From Candidatus Contendibacter sp. (GTDB lineage: Bacteria > Pseudomonadota > Gammaproteobacteria > Competibacterales > Competibacteraceae), in assembly GCA_029624765.1 (NCBI GenBank), contig JARSSO010000019.1:56653-120652 (forward strand): a DNA stretch of 64,000 nt. The letters are read 5' to 3'. Each line of letters opens with the position of its first letter. Position 1 is the first letter of the stretch. This document shows positions 17,901-27,706 of the stretch, piece after piece. The position numbers and the translations under genes were made by a program. The notes under the pieces were generated by a model. It saw only the letters and a program-made list of their open reading frames with translations. It was not told where the DNA came from and ran no database searches.

Positions 17901-18158
17901 GTGCGCCCCAAGATGATGACGGTGGTGGCGATCATGGCCGGTCTGTTGCCGATTCTGTGGAGCACGGGTACGGGGTCGGAAGTGATGCGCCGCATCGCCG
18001 CGCCGATGGTGGGCGGGATGGTGTCTTCGACCGTGCTGACGCTGGTGGTGATTCCGGCGTTGTACGCGCTGGTCAAGGAAGCGGGCCTGCGCCGGGCGGC
18101 GCGCTCCGCCATGCGCCGTTCCGAAGCCGCCGGTGCAATGAGGGCACCAATATCCTGA
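14985..18158 (+). CDS. cusA: heavy-metal RND pump, CusA-like
   Basis: This 1057-residue inner-membrane proton antiporter has 12 predicted membrane helices and two large periplasmic loops. The fourth-helix block AIAIGAMVDAAIVMIENAHK matches the CusA branch of HME-RND pumps (Cu+/Ag+), as opposed to the CzcA branch. Other family blocks are PLDALPDLSDTQVII and YPGQSPQVVEDQVTYPL near the start. ATG 14985 lies 1 nt after the adaptor stop. With the two upstream genes it forms a complete tripartite CusCBA-type system. Confidence 0.93.
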   Translation: MLGRIIEASARNLFLVLLLTAFVIAGGVYAVLHTPLDALPDLSDTQVIIYTDYPGQSPQVVEDQVTYPLTTAMLGVPRSKVVRGFSFFGASFVYVIFEDGVDLYWARSRVLEYLNFAAGRLPRGVTPSLGPDATGVGWVYQYVVLGARRTLAELRTLQDWFVRYQLTKAQGVAEIASVGGFVQQYQVVVDPRKLQAYGIPLMRVSEAIRASNTDVGGRVVELAETEYMVRGKGYLRGASDLEQLVLKAEGGVPVLLRDVARIEIGPDERRGLTELNGEGEVVSGIAVARFGANTLDVIHNLKAKLGEIASGLPPGVTIEPVYDRSDLIHRAIETLKNTLIEESVIVALVCIVFLFHVRSALVAILMLPVGILIAFIVMRLLGMNSNIMSLGGIAIAIGAMVDAAIVMIENAHKHLERAAPDASRIQTLIDAAQEVGPALFFSLLIITVSFLPVFTLEAQEGRLFQPLAYTKTFAMAGAALLSITLVPALMVLFVRGRILPEHRNPINRFLIWAYRPLIAGVMRWKKLTVLLALAVLAATWYPASRLGSEFMPMLNEGTLLYMPATLPGLSVTKAAEILQTQNRLIKTFPEVASVYGKAGRAITATDPAPLEMFETVINLKPEREWRPGLTVDGLIAELDKALQIPGISNAWTMPIKARTDMLSTGIRTPIGIKVFGNDLAELERLAKAIEAVVKTVPGTTSAYAERITGGYYLNIEPDRAALARYGLGIGDVQDVIATALGGETVTTTVEGRERFGVSVRYPRELRADPQAIASQVLIPTPAGAMIPLGQVASIGLDKGPPSIRTENALLSAYIYVDIRGRDIGGYVADAQRAVRQQVSFKPGYYITWSGQFEYMERAKARLVIVVPFTLLIIFVLLYLNFRRLTETLIVMLALPFALVGGIWLMDGLGYNLSVAVAVGFIALAGVAAETGVIMLIYLDHALMTLRHQRERASQPLTASDIYAAVMEGAVERVRPKMMTVVAIMAGLLPILWSTGTGSEVMRRIAAPMVGGMVSSTVLTLVVIPALYALVKEAGLRRAARSAMRRSEAAGAMRAPIS

Positions 18159-18218
18159 CGCTGGCGATGATCCACGAAACCCAAACTCTTCCAAAGATCA
18201 CTGAGGTCGGATAGCGAT

Positions 18219-19271
18219 ATGGACTGGAAACGAGGATTACGCCAACCGGGCGTGATGGCGGCTTTGGGCGCCGCCCTGCTGTTCGGAGGCGGCACGCCCC
18301 TGGCCAAAGGGCTGCTGTCGAACGTCGATCCGTGGCTGCTGGCGGGCCTGCTCTACCTCGGGTCTGGAGCAGGGCTGGCGCTGTACCGCCTCGGGTGCCG
18401 TGCGCCGGCGGAGAAACTGCCGCCGATGGCATGGGGGTGGCTGACGGGGGCGATTTTCGCTGGCGGCGTGGTGGGTCCGGTGCTGCTGATGTTCGGACTG
18501 ACCGGAATGCCGGCGTCGGGCGCGGCGCTCTTGCTCAATGCGGAAGGGGTGGTGACCGCGTTATTGGCATGGTTCGTCTTCGGCGAGAACTTCGACCGGC
18601 GCGTCGCCTTGGGGATGGCCGCCATCGTGGCCGGGGCGCTGGTGATCGGCTGGCCCGGCGAGGCGCGCTTCTCGACCCTCTGGCCGGCCCTGGCGGTGGT
18701 GGGCGCCTGCCTGGCGTGGGGGATCGACAACAATTTCACCCGCAAGGTGTCGCTGGCCGACGCGACCTGGATCGCCATGATCAAGGGCTGGGCGGCGGGG
18801 AGCGTGAATCTGGTGCTCGCGATGCGGCTGGGCGCGGGATGGCCATCCTTCCCCACGATCGGCGGCGCGTTGCTCGTCGGTGGGTTCGCCTATGGAGCGA
18901 GCCTCGCGCTGTTCGTGGTCGGTCTGCGTCATCTCGGGACCGCCCGAACCGGGGCCTATTTCTCGGTGGCGCCGTTTTTCGGCGCGGTCCTGGCGATTCC
19001 CCTGTTGGGTGAGCCCGTCACCGCCCGGTTGCTGATCGCCGCCGGCCTGATGGCGCTGGGCGTCTGGCTGCACCTGACCGAGCAACATCGCCACCCGCAC
19101 GCCCACGAGCCCATGGAACACGCACACGCGCACGTCCACGATGCCCATCACCAACATCCGCACGACGAGCGGGCGCCGACCGGCGCCTCCCATCGTCACT
19201 GGCACCGCCACGAACCGCTGACGCACTGCCATGCGCACTTTCCGGACGCGCATCACCAGCATGAACATTAG
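18219..19271 (+). CDS. EamA/DMT-superfamily permease with a long His-rich tail
   Basis: This 350-residue protein has ten hydrophobic helices in two EamA repeats (about 12-140 and 155-288), then a C-terminal tail of ~60 residues with more than 20 histidines (HEPMEHAHAHVHDAHHQH and similar). EamA proteins are drug/metabolite transporters. The tail strongly suggests binding or sensing of a divalent or copper ion, and relatives with such tails occur in metal-resistance clusters. Substrate unknown. It lies 60 bp after the CusA-like pump. Confidence 0.85.
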   Translation: MDWKRGLRQPGVMAALGAALLFGGGTPLAKGLLSNVDPWLLAGLLYLGSGAGLALYRLGCRAPAEKLPPMAWGWLTGAIFAGGVVGPVLLMFGLTGMPASGAALLLNAEGVVTALLAWFVFGENFDRRVALGMAAIVAGALVIGWPGEARFSTLWPALAVVGACLAWGIDNNFTRKVSLADATWIAMIKGWAAGSVNLVLAMRLGAGWPSFPTIGGALLVGGFAYGASLALFVVGLRHLGTARTGAYFSVAPFFGAVLAIPLLGEPVTARLLIAAGLMALGVWLHLTEQHRHPHAHEPMEHAHAHVHDAHHQHPHDERAPTGASHRHWHRHEPLTHCHAHFPDAHHQHEH

Positions 19272-19421
19272 GCTTGGTGGACGGTTTTTTCTATATTGGC
19301 GAGCAGATCTCTCCACGGCTTCGAAGAGGCTCTTGCATCAAGAAGGTCTCGCACCAGGTTTCGCTCGAGAAACCCTGGCGGGTTCGTTCTGGATTCCCTG
19401 TTCTTCACGCGAGGTGCGTCC

Positions 19422-20054
19422 GTGAATCGCTGTCTGACTCATCGAGCAGCTCTGCTGTTCGCGGCCCTGCTGCTGGTCTTCAGCGCCGGGCTGCCCTTCC
19501 CGGCCTTCGCCCACGAAGGCGAAGACCATGGCGCGCCTGAACCCGTCACGGTCGCCGCGTCGGGCGAGACGCTCCTGGCGGCGAGCGGCAGTGGCTCGCT
19601 GTTCGAGGCCGTTTTGAAATACCGGCCCTTTACGCCGGGGGAGACGGTGGCGGTGACGCTCTACCTGGTCTCCGCCGAGACCAATCGCCCGCTGGCCGAC
19701 GCCACTGTCGGCGCGACCCTTTCCGAAGGTGACCGAAGCACCGCCGTCGCGTTCGCGCCCAAATCCGGCGGACCGGTCGGGGCTTACAGCGCCACCCTGA
19801 CCCCCGTGACCGCCGAGCCGATGTCCTGGTTGTTCGACGTGACGGCGGGCAGTGATAGCGACTTGATCGGCATCACCGGATTCCAGGCCAGCCGCCTCGC
19901 CCACTCCGACTCCGCAGTGGGCAAAATCTCGTCCCACGGCCGTTGGGAGGTGTCGCCTCAGCACCTGGCGGCGCTGGCGGGCGTCGGCGTCCTGCTGCTG
20001 GTCGCCGCCTTCGCGGCGGGCCGCCTGACCGCTCGTGGGAGAGCGTCCGCATGA
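19422..20054 (+). CDS. exported membrane-anchored protein of the second RND cluster
   Basis: I do not recognise a named family for this 210-residue protein. It has a signal peptide (cleavage before HEGEDHG), an extracytoplasmic beta-rich part with a TPGETVAVTLYLVSAETNRP block resembling an FixH/CopC-like or Ig-like fold, and a C-terminal helix (about 180-203) followed by Arg. HEGEDHG recurs at the mature N-terminus of the next protein. I chose GTG 19422 since GAGGTG lies just upstream and the signal peptide begins there. Its stop overlaps the next start (ATGA). Confidence 0.75.
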   Translation: MNRCLTHRAALLFAALLLVFSAGLPFPAFAHEGEDHGAPEPVTVAASGETLLAASGSGSLFEAVLKYRPFTPGETVAVTLYLVSAETNRPLADATVGATLSEGDRSTAVAFAPKSGGPVGAYSATLTPVTAEPMSWLFDVTAGSDSDLIGITGFQASRLAHSDSAVGKISSHGRWEVSPQHLAALAGVGVLLLVAAFAAGRLTARGRASA

Positions 20055-21268
20055 TGTGGAACCGGATCGGCCCGTTGATCGCGTCCACCTTGATGGCCGC
20101 CGCGCCGTTTGCCCAAGCCCACGAGGGCGAAGATCATTCCGGCGCCGGTTTGGCGGCGTCCGCGCCCGCGTCGCCCACCGCGCCCCTTTATGTCTCCATC
20201 GAGACGCAACTCCTGGCCCGAATCGAGACGAGTCGCGTGCGTCTGGAAACCGTTCCCCGCACGCTCCGGGTCCTGGGCCGCACCCTCATCCGTTCCGAAC
20301 GCGAGGCCATCGTGACGGCTCCACAGGAAGGCCGCCTGATCGCCACCAAGGACTACTCGATTCCCGCCCTCGGCGAGTTCGTGAAACGGGATCAAATTAT
20401 CGCCGTCGTCGAGGAATCGATCGCGGCGCCCGACCTCGTGACGATCGCGACCGAGCGCGCCCGCGCCGCCAGCGATTTGCGGCAGGCCGAGGCGAGCCTG
20501 ACGCTCGCCCAGCGCGAGTACGACCGCCTGACCAAGCTGGCGGGCGTCGTCACCGACAAGGACATCACCGCCGCCCGCAACACCCTGGAGGTGGCCAAGG
20601 CCAAGCGCGATGGCTTCGTCGAGCAGGTGGCGCTGCTCGATAACGCCTCGACCAAGGGGATTCTCGCCCAAAAGCGCCGGATGATCCGCGCGCCGCTCGA
20701 TGGCATGATCGCGCGGACGCACGTCACCCTCGGTGAAAACGTCACCCGTGACAAGCCCTTATTCCAGATCGTCGACACGTCTGAGCTACTGGTCGAGGCC
20801 AGCATCTTCGAGAACGACGTCGCCGCGATCCTGGCCGCCCAGCGGGCGTTCTTCACCGTGGAAGCGTTTCCCGGCGAATCGTTCCCGGCCCGCATCGTGT
20901 CGCGCGGCGCCACGGTCGACGAGCGCACGCGCGCGCTGCCGGTGCTCTTCGCCGTGCCGAACGCCGAGGGCTGGCTGTTCGGCGGAATGTTCGGGCGCGT
21001 CTACATCGAGACCGGTTCCGAGGTATCGGGAATCGCGGTGCCCAAATCCGCGGTGGTCGATCTGGACGGTCAGCCCATGGTCTACGTGAAGACCGGCGGC
21101 GAGCGGTTCACCCCGCGCCCCGTGCGGATTCTGGAACGCCTGAGCGACCGTTTTCTGCTGGCCGATGAAGGAGTTCTCAAGCCCGGCGACCGCGTCGTCG
21201 TCCAGGGAATCTACCAGGTCCGCATGTCCAAGCCCTTACCGGCGGCGGGCGACCCGTCGGTCCGTTAA
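20051..21268 (+). CDS. RND efflux periplasmic adaptor, CzcB-like
   Basis: This 405-residue membrane-fusion protein has a signal peptide (cleavage before HEGEDHSG), a lipoyl-like domain split by a coiled-coil hairpin (RARAASDLRQAEASLTLAQ to about 210, then RAPLDGMIARTHVTLGENV), a beta-barrel domain and a membrane-proximal domain. It pairs with the RND pump at 22691. No outer-membrane factor gene lies in this cluster, so it may share the CusC-like channel encoded at 12243. Start overlaps the preceding stop by 4 nt. Confidence 0.87.
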   Translation: MMWNRIGPLIASTLMAAAPFAQAHEGEDHSGAGLAASAPASPTAPLYVSIETQLLARIETSRVRLETVPRTLRVLGRTLIRSEREAIVTAPQEGRLIATKDYSIPALGEFVKRDQIIAVVEESIAAPDLVTIATERARAASDLRQAEASLTLAQREYDRLTKLAGVVTDKDITAARNTLEVAKAKRDGFVEQVALLDNASTKGILAQKRRMIRAPLDGMIARTHVTLGENVTRDKPLFQIVDTSELLVEASIFENDVAAILAAQRAFFTVEAFPGESFPARIVSRGATVDERTRALPVLFAVPNAEGWLFGGMFGRVYIETGSEVSGIAVPKSAVVDLDGQPMVYVKTGGERFTPRPVRILERLSDRFLLADEGVLKPGDRVVVQGIYQVRMSKPLPAAGDPSVR

Positions 21269-21349
21269 CCCGTCGAACCCCGTCGATCGCCAACCATTCA
21301 ACCCCCTTTCCAACCCGACGCACTCGACTCGACCTTCCAGGAGATTCCC

Positions 21350-22594
21350 ATGAAATTCCGACTTTCCACCGCCGCCCTCCTCGCCCTGGCCTTGCTGTCC
21401 GCCGCCGGCGCGAACGCCCCAGCGAATGCCGCCGAAAGCCACGACCACGGCGCGCACGGCGCGGCCAGTTCGGCCACCATCGGCGCTTCCATCGCGCCGG
21501 CCAGCGGATTGAAAGTCGGCGAACCGGCGACCTTTACTTTGTCGCTCGTCGCGAAGGACGGCAAGTCGGTCACCCTCTCCGACCTGAGCGTCGCGCACAC
21601 CGAGAAGGTCCACCTGCTCATCGTCGATCCGAGCCTGACCGACTATCACCACGAGCACCCGAAGCCCGGATCGGCGCCCGGTACCTACACCTTCGCGATC
21701 ACGCCCGACAAACCGGGCGAATACAAAGTCTTCGCCGATTTGCTGCCGGTCGCCACGAACCGTCAGGAATACGCCGCGACCCGCTTCACGGTGGCGGGGA
21801 CTCCCGCGCCGGTCGAGAAGGTCACGAACCGGAAAACGACCGTGGCCGGTTACACGTTCGAGTTGAAATTCGAGGAAGAGCCGCCGGCCGCCGGTCATCC
21901 CCACCAAGCTCGGCTGACGGTGACCGGCCCGGACGGCAAGCCCGTCGCCAAGCTGGAGCCCATCATGGGGGCGTTCGCGCACCTGGTGGGTTTTAACGAG
22001 GATCGCTCCGAAATCGCTCACATCCATCCGCTGGGTCAGGAACCCCGAACGGCCGCCGAACGCGGCGGGCCGACCCTGGAGTTCCAAACCAAATTCGTGA
22101 CCGGCGGCTACCAGAAGCTGTTCGCCCAGGTGCAAATTGACGGGCGTCCGGTATTCGCGCCCTTCGGCATCGAGGTGACGCCCGCCAAACCGGACAAAAC
22201 CGCCTCGGCCGCCGGTCACGGACAACCCCACGGGCACGACGAACCGGTCGCCATCCCGGCGACCGTCGCCGACATTCTGGTTGCCGTCGACCGACGCGTC
22301 GCGGCCATTGACCAGGCCATCGCCGGGGGCAGCCTGGCCAAGGTCCACGGCGAAGCCTTCGCCGCCCGCGATCTGCTGGCCGCGCTGCCGGAGAAAGTGA
22401 TCGGTCTCAATCCAGAGGAAGCCAAGGCGCTCGACGCCGCCATCGGCCGTATCCGCCAGCAAGCGGCATTGCTCGACAAGTTCGGCGACGCCGGCGATGC
22501 CGCGCAGACCCGCGCCGTCCTCACCCGGTTCAAGAAGGAGATTGCCGGCATCCGGCAACAGGTCGAAGGGAAGCCGGACCGCCACGCGCACTGA
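21350..22594 (+). CDS. periplasmic His-rich protein between adaptor and pump genes
   Basis: This 414-residue exported protein (signal peptide 1-27) has two beta-rich domains with a repeated Ig-like flavour (SGLKVGEPATFTLSLVAKDGK and AGHPHQARLTVTGPDGKPV), clustered His (ESHDHGAHG, YHHEHPKP, GHGQPHGHDE) and a C-terminal helical region (about 300-410). It resembles large hypothetical proteins next to CzcA-type pumps in proteobacteria. A metallochaperone role is inferred from His content and position. SD AGGAGA precedes the ATG. Confidence 0.72.
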   Translation: MKFRLSTAALLALALLSAAGANAPANAAESHDHGAHGAASSATIGASIAPASGLKVGEPATFTLSLVAKDGKSVTLSDLSVAHTEKVHLLIVDPSLTDYHHEHPKPGSAPGTYTFAITPDKPGEYKVFADLLPVATNRQEYAATRFTVAGTPAPVEKVTNRKTTVAGYTFELKFEEEPPAAGHPHQARLTVTGPDGKPVAKLEPIMGAFAHLVGFNEDRSEIAHIHPLGQEPRTAAERGGPTLEFQTKFVTGGYQKLFAQVQIDGRPVFAPFGIEVTPAKPDKTASAAGHGQPHGHDEPVAIPATVADILVAVDRRVAAIDQAIAGGSLAKVHGEAFAARDLLAALPEKVIGLNPEEAKALDAAIGRIRQQAALLDKFGDAGDAAQTRAVLTRFKKEIAGIRQQVEGKPDRHAH

Positions 22595-22690
22595 GCGATG
22601 CGCCGCGCGTCCCCGGCGGATGCGACGGCACCGACCCAGCCCATCCCTTCACCCACCCCGTCGGCTGCGATCCCGAGCGACGGGAACGAC

Positions 22691-25864
<3,174 letters not shown>

Positions 25865-26009
25865 GGATGGGCGCGCGGATTCAATTCGCGGCTGAGGGAA
25901 TTGGAGACGACCGGAAGGCTTGATCGGGAGTTGTGGAGAATATGCGCTTGAACCTGAATCGGGTCTGGCAAAGAAAACCGTGAAATTCTAATAGATTTTA
26001 TTTAAGTCT

Positions 26010-26222
26010 TTAAATTTTATACAATTGTAAATCTTCGATCAGTGGTTCCGGAATTTGATCCAGGCGCAGTTCATAACTACCAAAACGGTTGGTATGTTCG
26101 GTGCGGTAGGGGGAGAAGTGAGCGATCACCTCTTCGGTGACGGGGTAGCCCTCGTTAATCAACTCTTGCAGGCCCCGAGTCATGGACGCCACGTTGTGGA
26201 ACACCAAGAGATTAGCGACCAA
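26010..26222 (-). pseudogene. tnpA: C-terminal remnant of a Tn3-family transposase
   Basis: About 70 codons read LVANLLVFHNVASMTRGLQ and EGYPVTEEVIAHFSPYRT with INRFG-like HTNRFGSYEL, the C-terminal end of Tn3-family TnpA, which is normally ~1000 residues. The frame closes 7 codons upstream of this block, so more than 90% of the gene is gone. It overlaps the start of a plus-strand membrane-protein gene. No 38-bp Tn3 end was identified in the AT-rich stretch 25985-26030. Confidence 0.85.
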
Positions 26223-26230
26223 GTGGTTGT

Positions 26231-26644
26231 ATGGCGCTGCTCACGATTGCGATCTTCTGGCTGTCGATAGTCCCTACCGAGCTGTTCGCGTCCCAGGCGG
26301 CCGTGATCGCCGTCAAGATGGTCATCTCGTGGGGCTTCCTGGTGCTCGTGCCGGCGCTGGCGGCGACGGGAGGCTCGGGCTTTGCCTTGGCGAAGGGGCG
26401 GCGGGGCGGGGTGATCGGTGCGAAGCTCAAGCGCATGCCGCTGATCGTCACCAACGGCCTTCTGGGGCTCATTCCCGCCGCGTTGTTCCTGGTGTCCAAG
26501 GCGCGGGCCGCCGAGTTCGACACCGTTTTTTACGCGGTGCAGGCTCTCGAACTCGTCGTGGGGGCGGCGAACATGACGCTGCTGGACCTCAACCTGCGCG
26601 ACGGCCTCAGGATGAAAGGCCGGCTTCACCGCCAGCCCGCATGA
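26231..26644 (+). CDS. four-helix membrane protein, perhaps 5'-truncated
   Basis: I do not recognise this 137-residue protein. It has four hydrophobic helices (about 2-18, 24-46, 70-90 and 95-118) separated by a basic loop (AKGRRGGVIGAKLKRM). Codon use and composition look like a genuine inner-membrane protein. Its first codons abut the Tn3 remnant, so the native N-terminus may have been replaced when that element inserted or was deleted. Confidence 0.6.
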   Translation: MALLTIAIFWLSIVPTELFASQAAVIAVKMVISWGFLVLVPALAATGGSGFALAKGRRGGVIGAKLKRMPLIVTNGLLGLIPAALFLVSKARAAEFDTVFYAVQALELVVGAANMTLLDLNLRDGLRMKGRLHRQPA

Positions 26645-26807
26645 CAAGAAGACACTCCTGACCAACCAACTCAAGCGGCATTGGTTGCTCGGCTGATCCC
26701 ATTAGCCTCTTAGCGCACGATTTTTTTCCGTTTCGTGAGCGACCCTTTCTATCCAAACCGCGTTCCCCTGTCCGAAAAACTCTTGGTGCGAACCGGAGGG
26801 CTGAAGG

Positions 26808-26987
26808 ATGTTGACCTCGAAAGCAACGGCCAAACCGGTGATCGACCACTTGCCCGAGCAGGCGACGGGGGACGATATCCTGTACGAGTTGTACGTCAGA
26901 CAGAGGATCGAGGCGGGCTTGGCCGCTGCTGCTGAGGGCAAAGCAGTCACTCACGAGGATGCCAAACGGCGCTTGCTGGAGGGCTGA
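26808..26987 (+). CDS. small antitoxin of a ParE/RelE-type module
   Basis: This 59-residue protein includes LPEQATGDDILYELYVRQR and AEGKAVTHEDAKRRLLEG. The pattern D-D-I-x-Y-E-L-Y-V-R-x-x-I-E-x-G-L, then G-K-x-x-x-H-E-D, is the signature of small antitoxins paired with RelE/ParE-superfamily toxins. SDs GGAGGG and GAAGG precede the ATG. The toxin that should follow is reduced to a fragment, so this antitoxin is now an orphan. Confidence 0.8.
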   Translation: MLTSKATAKPVIDHLPEQATGDDILYELYVRQRIEAGLAAAAEGKAVTHEDAKRRLLEG

Positions 26988-27324
26988 GGTACGCTGGGCG
27001 GAACCCGCCTTGGCCGATCTTGAGAGCGCCGGGATGCTGGCGCAATGGCCACGGTGGGCTCGCACGACGCCCGAAGCGGGGCACGACGACGTTCAGGCGT
27101 TCTACCGGGCCACGACCTCGATCAATTCGATATCTTATTTTCAGCATGTCGTTGACCATTTCACCCAGCGGTAACCCTTTCGCTGTCGCGCGCGCCTCGA
27201 GATAGGCCAGCACATCGGCGCGCAGGGTGACGGCAACCGCCCCCCGTCCCGCAAAGCGATTGGGTTGCGCCTGCGAATAGTCAAAGTCGTACTCCGGCAA
27301 CAGATCATCGGGTGTTTCGTTCAT
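26947..27324 (-). pseudogene. brnA-like: antitoxin of a BrnT-type module, C-terminally disrupted
   Basis: The start (ATG 27324, SD AAGGAAC) encodes DDLLPEYDFDYSQAQPNRFA, the N-terminus of antitoxins found just downstream of BrnT toxins, then a ribbon-helix-helix-like part (VTLRADVLAYLEARATAKG to about residue 68). Beyond about 27121 the frame runs antisense through the ParE-like remnant, so the natural C-terminus is lost and a 125-residue fusion results. The DNA-binding N-terminal half may still fold. Confidence 0.65.
26989..27174 (+). pseudogene. truncated ParE/RelE-type toxin remnant
   Basis: Immediately after the antitoxin stop, a frame reads VRWAEPALADLES, the conserved N-terminus of ParE/RelE toxins (usually ~95 residues). 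Similarity ends after ~14 residues; the remaining codons to the stop at 27174 are antisense to the neighbouring broken antitoxin gene. No functional toxin is expected. Confidence 0.72.
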
Positions 27325-27400
27325 AGTCTCGTTGTTCCTTTGGCGTCGCCGCGCGGGCGCTGATGAGGCGGAGGTGGTCTTCACCGATTTCGGTAAAAAG
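27305..27400 (-). pseudogene. brnT: C-terminal remnant of a BrnT toxin
   Basis: In a second minus-strand frame, overlapping the antitoxin start, codons read LFTEIGEDHLRLISARAATP then KEQRDYERNTR and stop. This is the typical BrnT end (x-x-I-R-L-I-S-A-R-x-A-T-x-x-E-R-x-x-Y-E). The first ~60 residues, with the catalytic part, are missing upstream of 27400. Confidence 0.75.
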
Positions 27401-27616
27401 AGCCGCTGGCACCGACGGCTATGCCGCCCCACACGGCTTTGCCCCCTTGGGCTGACGCTGCGGCGATCTGGCAACGGGCTACCCTCTCCGTAACAATTCA
27501 CCACCATCGCCATTGCACCACATTTCTTTGAACGTGCCTTAAAAGTTGTTTTTTAATTTATATAAAACTATTATTTACTCCGAAACCCTTCTTCAAGCCG
27601 GTCGCGGAGGCCCGTG

Positions 27617-27706
27617 ATGAACGTCATCCATCGGCGAACCCCCATGTGGGTTCGGATCAATCCCTGGCGTTGGGGCGCTCGCCGCCACGTGGCGGCACGG
27701 CGCTAA
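27617..27706 (+). CDS. short reading frame overlapping the icmB start
   Basis: A frame of 29 codons begins at ATG 27617 with a strong SD (GGAGG, 6 nt upstream) and ends within the icmB frame. It reads MNVIHRRTPMWVRINPWRWG and is Arg/Trp-rich. The icmB GTG at 27646 has no SD of its own. Either this is a leader peptide that couples translation, or it is the true IcmB N-terminus separated by a frameshift. I cannot decide. Confidence 0.4.
   Translation: MNVIHRRTPMWVRINPWRWGARRHVAARR

Noticed and set aside
15240..18194. A 984-codon open frame on the minus strand opposite the CusA-like pump.
   Set aside because: It is antisense to a clearly recognisable pump, has His/Arg/Gln-rich composition typical of GC-rich shadow frames, and matches no family.
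26735..26935. A 66-codon plus-strand frame overlapping the antitoxin gene.
   Set aside because: It overlaps the recognisable antitoxin in another frame, has no SD and no family features.
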